From Pseudocoprococcus catus (GTDB taxonomy: Bacteria > Bacillota > Clostridia > Lachnospirales > Lachnospiraceae), in NCBI RefSeq assembly GCF_019734885.1, contig NZ_JAAXCM010000020.1, forward strand, positions 334,800 to 398,799: DNA of 64,000 bases, given 5' to 3'. The translations under genes and the position numbers were made by a program. Shown piece after piece: positions 60,006 through 64,000 of this stretch; the stretch's first letter is position 1; each line of letters begins with the position of its first letter. The notes below the pieces were generated by a model. The model had not been told where the DNA came from and made no database searches. It saw nothing but the letters and a program-made list of their open reading frames with translations.

Positions 60006-60413
60006 ATGGCATCAAAGACAGATGTTCAGGTTTTGCTTGGCGGCAAGGTTTATACGCTGAGCGGCTATGAGAGTGAGGAATATCTTCAGAAGATTGCATT
60101 ATATATCAACAACAAGATGTCAGAGCTTAATGAGCTGCCGGGATATAAGCGTATGGGCAGTGATATGCAGAAAACTTTGCTTGAGCTTAATATGGCAGAT
60201 GATTATTATAAAGCAAGAAAAAGGATCGGCGAATTGGAAACGGATCTGGAAGATAAGGATAAAGCTGAGTATGATTTAAAGCATGAGCTGATCGCCGCTC
60301 AGATTCAGCTGGATGAATCATCCAGAAAGGTCGATCAGCTGAAGGATGAAATCAATGAGCTTCAGAAACAGATTGTAAAGCTTGAGGCAAAGGCAGATCA
60401 GCAGAAGGACTAA
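60006..60413 (+). CDS. zapA: Cell division protein ZapA
   Basis: 135 residues from ATG 60006, 7 bp after AAGGAGG; an in-frame ATG at 59940 has no ribosome site. The N-terminal ZapA domain (VQVLLGGKVYTLSGYESEEYLQKIALYINNKMSEL) is followed by a long coiled coil rich in Lys, Glu and Gln. ZapA bundles FtsZ filaments. It is a single short gene between ruvB and the U32 gene. Confidence 0.88.
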   Translation: MASKTDVQVLLGGKVYTLSGYESEEYLQKIALYINNKMSELNELPGYKRMGSDMQKTLLELNMADDYYKARKRIGELETDLEDKDKAEYDLKHELIAAQIQLDESSRKVDQLKDEINELQKQIVKLEAKADQQKD

Positions 60414-60434
60414 AGAGACTTTTGTGAATAATAC

Positions 60435-60481
60435 GAGGGGTTGCTGTACGGATTCATAGTGATAAGTTGCGGCTTCCCCTC
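60435..60481 (+). terminator. Possible terminator behind zapA
   Basis: GAGGGG (60435-60440) and CCCCTC (60476-60481) are perfect 6-bp arms with a long loop, followed by a T-rich stretch. Weak. Confidence 0.35.
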
Positions 60482-60510
60482 ATTTGTTCTTTGCAGGACA
60501 GGAGACAGAA

Positions 60511-62862
60511 ATGAGACAAATAGAGGTATTGGCACCGGCAGGTTCTTTTGAGACGATGAAAGCAGCCTACAAGGCGGGAGCAGATGCAGTTTATATGGGA
60601 GGTCCGATGTTTGGGGCACGGGCTTATGCGGACAATGCAGATATGGAACAGATGCTTTCTGCCATTGATTATGCCCATCTGCATGGCAGAAAGCTGTATA
60701 TGACGGTGAATACACTTTTGAAAAACATAGAAATAGAGGGACAGCTGACGGAGTATATCAGGCCATTTTATGAGCAGGGACTGGATGCGGTGATCGTGCA
60801 GGATCTGGGCGTGATGACGCTGATCCATACCCTTTTCCCGGATATGGCGATTCATGCCAGTACCCAGATGACGGTGTGCGGGACACAATACGGTGAATGG
60901 CTGAGAGATCATGGCGCTTCACGGATTGTAACGCCCCGTGAACTTGATCTGTCGGAGATTGCAAATATGAAACGACGGACAGGCGTTGAGATTGAGACAT
61001 TTGTACATGGTGCCCTTTGCTATTGTTATTCCGGACAGTGTCTGATGAGCAGTATGATCGGGGGTAGAAGCGGCAATCGCGGAAGATGTGCACAGCCATG
61101 CCGTCTTCCCTGGACGTTTCAGGCAGACCACAAGAGCAGCAGCGGTTATCTGCTGAGCCCGAAGGATCTGTGCAGTCTGAGCCTGCTGCCGGATCTGATT
61201 GATGCAGGGGTGGATTCCCTGAAGATCGAAGGCCGTATGAAGAAGCCTGAATATGCAGCTCTTACAGCCTATCTGTACCGAAAGTATACGGATATGTATC
61301 TGACGGGCGGACGTGAGAATTATCATGTGGATAAGGAAGATATTCATCAGCTGATGGATCTGTACAACAGAGGCGGATTTACGGACGGATATTTTAACCG
61401 TCACAATGGTGGGGGGATGATGTCTGTTCATCGCCCAAATCATTCAGGGGTTTATATCGGACAGGGCAGCATGGGCCGCAAAGATGAGATCATTATTCAG
61501 GCAGAAGAAGCTCTTGGTACAGGCGATGTTCTGGAATTGCCGGATGGGCAGTCAGTAAAGATTGACAGAAACGTGGCTGTCGGCGGGCGCCTGAAGCTTC
61601 AATATGCGGGAAAGCCCTTTAAGCAGCCATGCCGTATTATGAGAACCCGCAATGAATCTCTGATCCGGTCTGTTACGGAACAATATGTCAAAAACAGTGA
61701 CTTGAAAGAGAAGCTTTATGGTTATATAAGTATTTCGAAAGATTTACCTGCTAGAATAGATCTGTATCATGAGGATGACCATGCAGCAGCGGAAGGAGCG
61801 ATTGTTCAGGCGGCAGAGAAAAGACCCCTTGAAAAAGAAGAGATCTGCAAGCGTCTGATGAAAACCGGAGGAACGGCCTTTGAATTTGAAAATCTGGAAA
61901 TTTCTCTGGATGAAGGGTGCTATATGACAGTGCAGGAATTAAACCAGCTTCGGAGAAAAGCACTTGAGGAGATGGAACAGGTCATGCTTAAGCCTTATCG
62001 GCGCATATGGCAGCCATCGCCTGATACAAGCGTGCATATTGACAAGAAGACGGAATCCGGGTTTGAAGTCAGTGTTCTGGTTTCTTCTAAGGAGCAGGCC
62101 AAGGTTGCTGTAGAATTTGAAGAGATCAGCAGAATTTACTTTAATTATGAAGGCAATAAAGAGCTGGTTCTTGAAATCTCTGAGTTGGTTCACCGGGCAG
62201 GCAAATTGTTTTATCTGGCGATGCCGTATATTCTCAGAAAGGATACGGATGCCCTGTGTCTGGCACAGAAACAGATTCTTTGCCGCAATGTGACGGACGG
62301 ATTTCTTATAAGGAATATGGAGACATTGCTGATGCTTCGAAGAGAAGGATTTGACCAGCCTTGCATATCGGATTATAATATGTATTGCATGAATGACAGA
62401 GCCAGTCAGGTTTATACACAGATGGTGGATCAGATAACATTGCCTGCAGAACTGAACAGGAAGGAATTGGCCGGTCTTTTGGCTTCGGGAAATGGTGAGA
62501 TGATTGTGTATGGTTATCAGCCACTTATGGTATCTGCACAATGTCTTTTAAAGACCACCGGGAAATGTACCGAAAAGCCGGGATATTATGAACTGGAAGA
62601 TCGTAAGCACAAGAAATTCCAGGTACACAATGTATGTGCATTTTGTTATAATCTGATATATAACTCTGTTCCATTATATTTAATGGATGTTGTAAGTGAA
62701 GTCATGCAGATCGGTGCGGCAGGAATGCGTCTTCAATTTACCGGTGAGACGGCAGAAACAGTCAGAAGAATGATCAGTGACGGTGTCCGTGCAGCCAAGG
62801 GTGAACACGTAACTGCGGCCGGTGATTTTACAAAAGGACATTATAAAAGAGGAGTAGAATAG
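60511..62862 (+). CDS. U32 family peptidase-like protein (RlhA/YrrO-type)
   Basis: 783 residues from ATG 60511. The start VLAPAGSFETMKAAYKAGADAVYMGG and the signature ETFVHGALCYCYSGQCLMSS are those of family U32. The extra C-terminal half with DUF3656-like sequence and several Cys (VHNVCAFCYNLIYN) is typical of the long members. In other bacteria, U32 proteins take part in RNA hydroxylation (RlhA, TrhP) more than in proteolysis; which RNA is used here is unknown. It follows zapA and precedes the FtsW/RodA gene by 7 bp. Confidence 0.9.
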   Translation: MRQIEVLAPAGSFETMKAAYKAGADAVYMGGPMFGARAYADNADMEQMLSAIDYAHLHGRKLYMTVNTLLKNIEIEGQLTEYIRPFYEQGLDAVIVQDLGVMTLIHTLFPDMAIHASTQMTVCGTQYGEWLRDHGASRIVTPRELDLSEIANMKRRTGVEIETFVHGALCYCYSGQCLMSSMIGGRSGNRGRCAQPCRLPWTFQADHKSSSGYLLSPKDLCSLSLLPDLIDAGVDSLKIEGRMKKPEYAALTAYLYRKYTDMYLTGGRENYHVDKEDIHQLMDLYNRGGFTDGYFNRHNGGGMMSVHRPNHSGVYIGQGSMGRKDEIIIQAEEALGTGDVLELPDGQSVKIDRNVAVGGRLKLQYAGKPFKQPCRIMRTRNESLIRSVTEQYVKNSDLKEKLYGYISISKDLPARIDLYHEDDHAAAEGAIVQAAEKRPLEKEEICKRLMKTGGTAFEFENLEISLDEGCYMTVQELNQLRRKALEEMEQVMLKPYRRIWQPSPDTSVHIDKKTESGFEVSVLVSSKEQAKVAVEFEEISRIYFNYEGNKELVLEISELVHRAGKLFYLAMPYILRKDTDALCLAQKQILCRNVTDGFLIRNMETLLMLRREGFDQPCISDYNMYCMNDRASQVYTQMVDQITLPAELNRKELAGLLASGNGEMIVYGYQPLMVSAQCLLKTTGKCTEKPGYYELEDRKHKKFQVHNVCAFCYNLIYNSVPLYLMDVVSEVMQIGAAGMRLQFTGETAETVRRMISDGVRAAKGEHVTAAGDFTKGHYKRGVE

Positions 62863-62869
62863 GTGAAGA

Positions 62870-64000
62870 ATGGTTAATGTTATTACACAGTTATTTAAGT
62901 ACATGGTTGCATTGATCATGGCGATTTATACGATTCGCTGTTTTACGGTTTTCAGTGTCAAAAAAGAAAAGAAAAAGCGCAGAATATACAGGAGTCAGAA
63001 TTTTTTGATGCTGTTGATCCATTTTATGCTTTATACAATTATTTTTCTGAATGAAAAATCCATGTATGTACTTGTCTTTTACGGCGCACAGCTGTGTTTT
63101 TTTATTGTTGCATTGTTTATGTACAACAATATTTACAGAAATGCGTCAAGATTACTTATCAATAATATGTTTTTTCTGATGATGATCGGATTTGTGATGC
63201 TGACAAGGCTGGATATGACGCTGGCAGTGAAGCAGTTTTTAATAGCAGTGGCATCTGTGGCTTTCAGTCTGGCAGTGCCGGTCATTGTTGAGAAGGTGGG
63301 ATTTTTGAGCCGCCTTGGGATTGTTTATGGCATTCTCGGCCTTGGTGTTGTCGGTTCTGTCTTTATTTTTGGTACAAAGGTATACGGTGCGACAAACTGG
63401 GTCAGCATTGCAGGCATCGGGTTTCAGCCTTCCGAGCTGGCAAAGATTATTTTTGTATTCTTTGTAGCAGCGATGCTGTACAAGAATACCAGTTTAAAAC
63501 AGATCATCATTACATCCGTCATTGCAGCGGTGCATGTCCTGATGCTGGTGGTTGAGAAAGACCTTGGTGCAGCGGTTATTTTCTTTGTAACGTATATCGT
63601 AATGCTCTATGTGGCATCACGCAGGGTGATGTGGCCGCTTCTGGGTCTTGCAGCAGGCAGCGGGGCTTCTGTGGTGGCGTACCATCTTTTTGATCATGTC
63701 AAACGAAGAGTGATCGCATGGAAGGATCCGTGGGGGAATTATAACGATGCCGGCTATCAGATCGCGCAGTCGTTGTTTGCAATCGGAACCGGCGGATGGT
63801 TTGGAATGGGCCTCTATCAGGGGATGCCAAAGGATATTCCGGTTCGGGAAAGTGATTTTATTTTTGCGGTGATTGCTGAAGAATTGGGAGGATTTTTTGC
63901 AATCTGTCTGATCCTTGTGTTTATGAGCTGTTTTATTATGTTTATTAATATTTCATTGCGCCTGACCAATAATTTCTATAAACTTCTGGCCATCGGACTG
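62870..64000 (+). CDS. FtsW/RodA/SpoVE family protein, N-terminal part
   Basis: The gene starts at ATG 62870 and is still open at the window end (377 codons read). It has at least ten membrane helices and SEDS signatures: GATNWVSIAGIGFQPSELAKI, VVEKDLGAAVIFFVTYI, and the late VRESDFIFAVIAEELGG with the conserved Asp. The N-terminus has about 60 extra residues with two more helices than the RodA at 20671, which is usual for the longer clostridial FtsW/SpoVE-like group often followed by a transpeptidase gene. It is the second SEDS protein here; which of the division or sporulation roles applies is not decided. Confidence 0.9.
   Translation, partial: MVNVITQLFKYMVALIMAIYTIRCFTVFSVKKEKKKRRIYRSQNFLMLLIHFMLYTIIFLNEKSMYVLVFYGAQLCFFIVALFMYNNIYRNASRLLINNMFFLMMIGFVMLTRLDMTLAVKQFLIAVASVAFSLAVPVIVEKVGFLSRLGIVYGILGLGVVGSVFIFGTKVYGATNWVSIAGIGFQPSELAKIIFVFFVAAMLYKNTSLKQIIITSVIAAVHVLMLVVEKDLGAAVIFFVTYIVMLYVASRRVMWPLLGLAAGSGASVVAYHLFDHVKRRVIAWKDPWGNYNDAGYQIAQSLFAIGTGGWFGMGLYQGMPKDIPVRESDFIFAVIAEELGGFFAICLILVFMSCFIMFINISLRLTNNFYKLLAIGL

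Noticed and set aside
1-64000. tRNA, rRNA, prophage or transposase genes
   Set aside because: None recognised on reading both strands; only the integrase fragment near 33.8 kb points to mobile DNA. A covariance-model search would be needed to exclude small RNAs fully.

Overview
The window looks like an ordinary chromosomal stretch of a low-to-moderate GC anaerobic Clostridia member, most likely family Lachnospiraceae. The evidence is the gene content and order: a type III glutamine synthetase, an IspH-ribosomal S1 fusion gene, an mreBCD-PBP2-minDE-rodA-mgsA cluster, a MutL of the endonuclease type, a biotin-dependent Na+ pump decarboxylase cluster, and a clostridial thiolase with a Rex-like operator. 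This is inference from family knowledge; no 16S or other marker is present. Almost all genes are on the + strand, tightly packed, with good Shine-Dalgarno sites.

Layout. 1-5.4 kb: end of miaB, glnN-type glutamine synthetase with a structured leader and a very large nested hairpin behind it, then a minus-strand YtrA-type regulator/ABC transporter operon. 5.6-13.4 kb: a small HD phosphohydrolase, then mutS-mutL-miaA and a PLP-dependent gamma-lyase family gene. 13.5-23.2 kb: radC and the cell-shape/division cluster mreB, mreC, mreD, PBP2, minD, minE, rodA, mgsA and a DD-carboxypeptidase lipoprotein; minC is missing. 23.3-28.6 kb: a small P-loop protein, a DUF378-like protein, a radical SAM protein, an HlyD-like protein, then yggS-sepF-divIVA. 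28.6-33.7 kb: aroB, lspA, rluD, a DgkA-type kinase, a phasin-like protein and a UbiB-family kinase, followed by an integrase remnant. 34-38.3 kb: minus-strand DAHP synthase with an unusual leader, and a plus-strand DD-carboxypeptidase, lipid kinase and phosphoesterase. 38.4-44.2 kb: scpA-scpB, a MurT-like ligase with a degenerate GatD-like partner, L-lactate dehydrogenase and a third DD-carboxypeptidase. 44.4-51.1 kb: five genes of a biotin-dependent Na+-pumping carboxyltransferase system, then thiolase. 51.2-64 kb: RpiR regulator, BaiN-like flavoprotein, cmk, ispH-rpsA, a membrane protein, a YprB-like nuclease with altered active site (minus), ruvA-ruvB, zapA, a U32 peptidase-family protein, and the start of an FtsW/RodA protein cut by the window end.

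Most of the content is housekeeping: DNA repair, RNA modification, envelope synthesis, division and fermentation. No phage, transposon, CRISPR array, rRNA or tRNA was recognised; the only mobile-element trace is the integrase fragment. The observations most worth pursuing are: (1) a MurT/GatD pair whose GatD-like member lacks both the nucleophilic Cys and the catalytic His; (2) a combined acyl-CoA-type and oxaloacetate-type carboxyltransferase cluster around one Na+ pump; (3) several structured non-coding elements (behind glnN, and in the leaders of aroF, thlA, scpA and the P-loop gene); (4) an internal ribosome-binding site inside the ispH-rpsA fusion.
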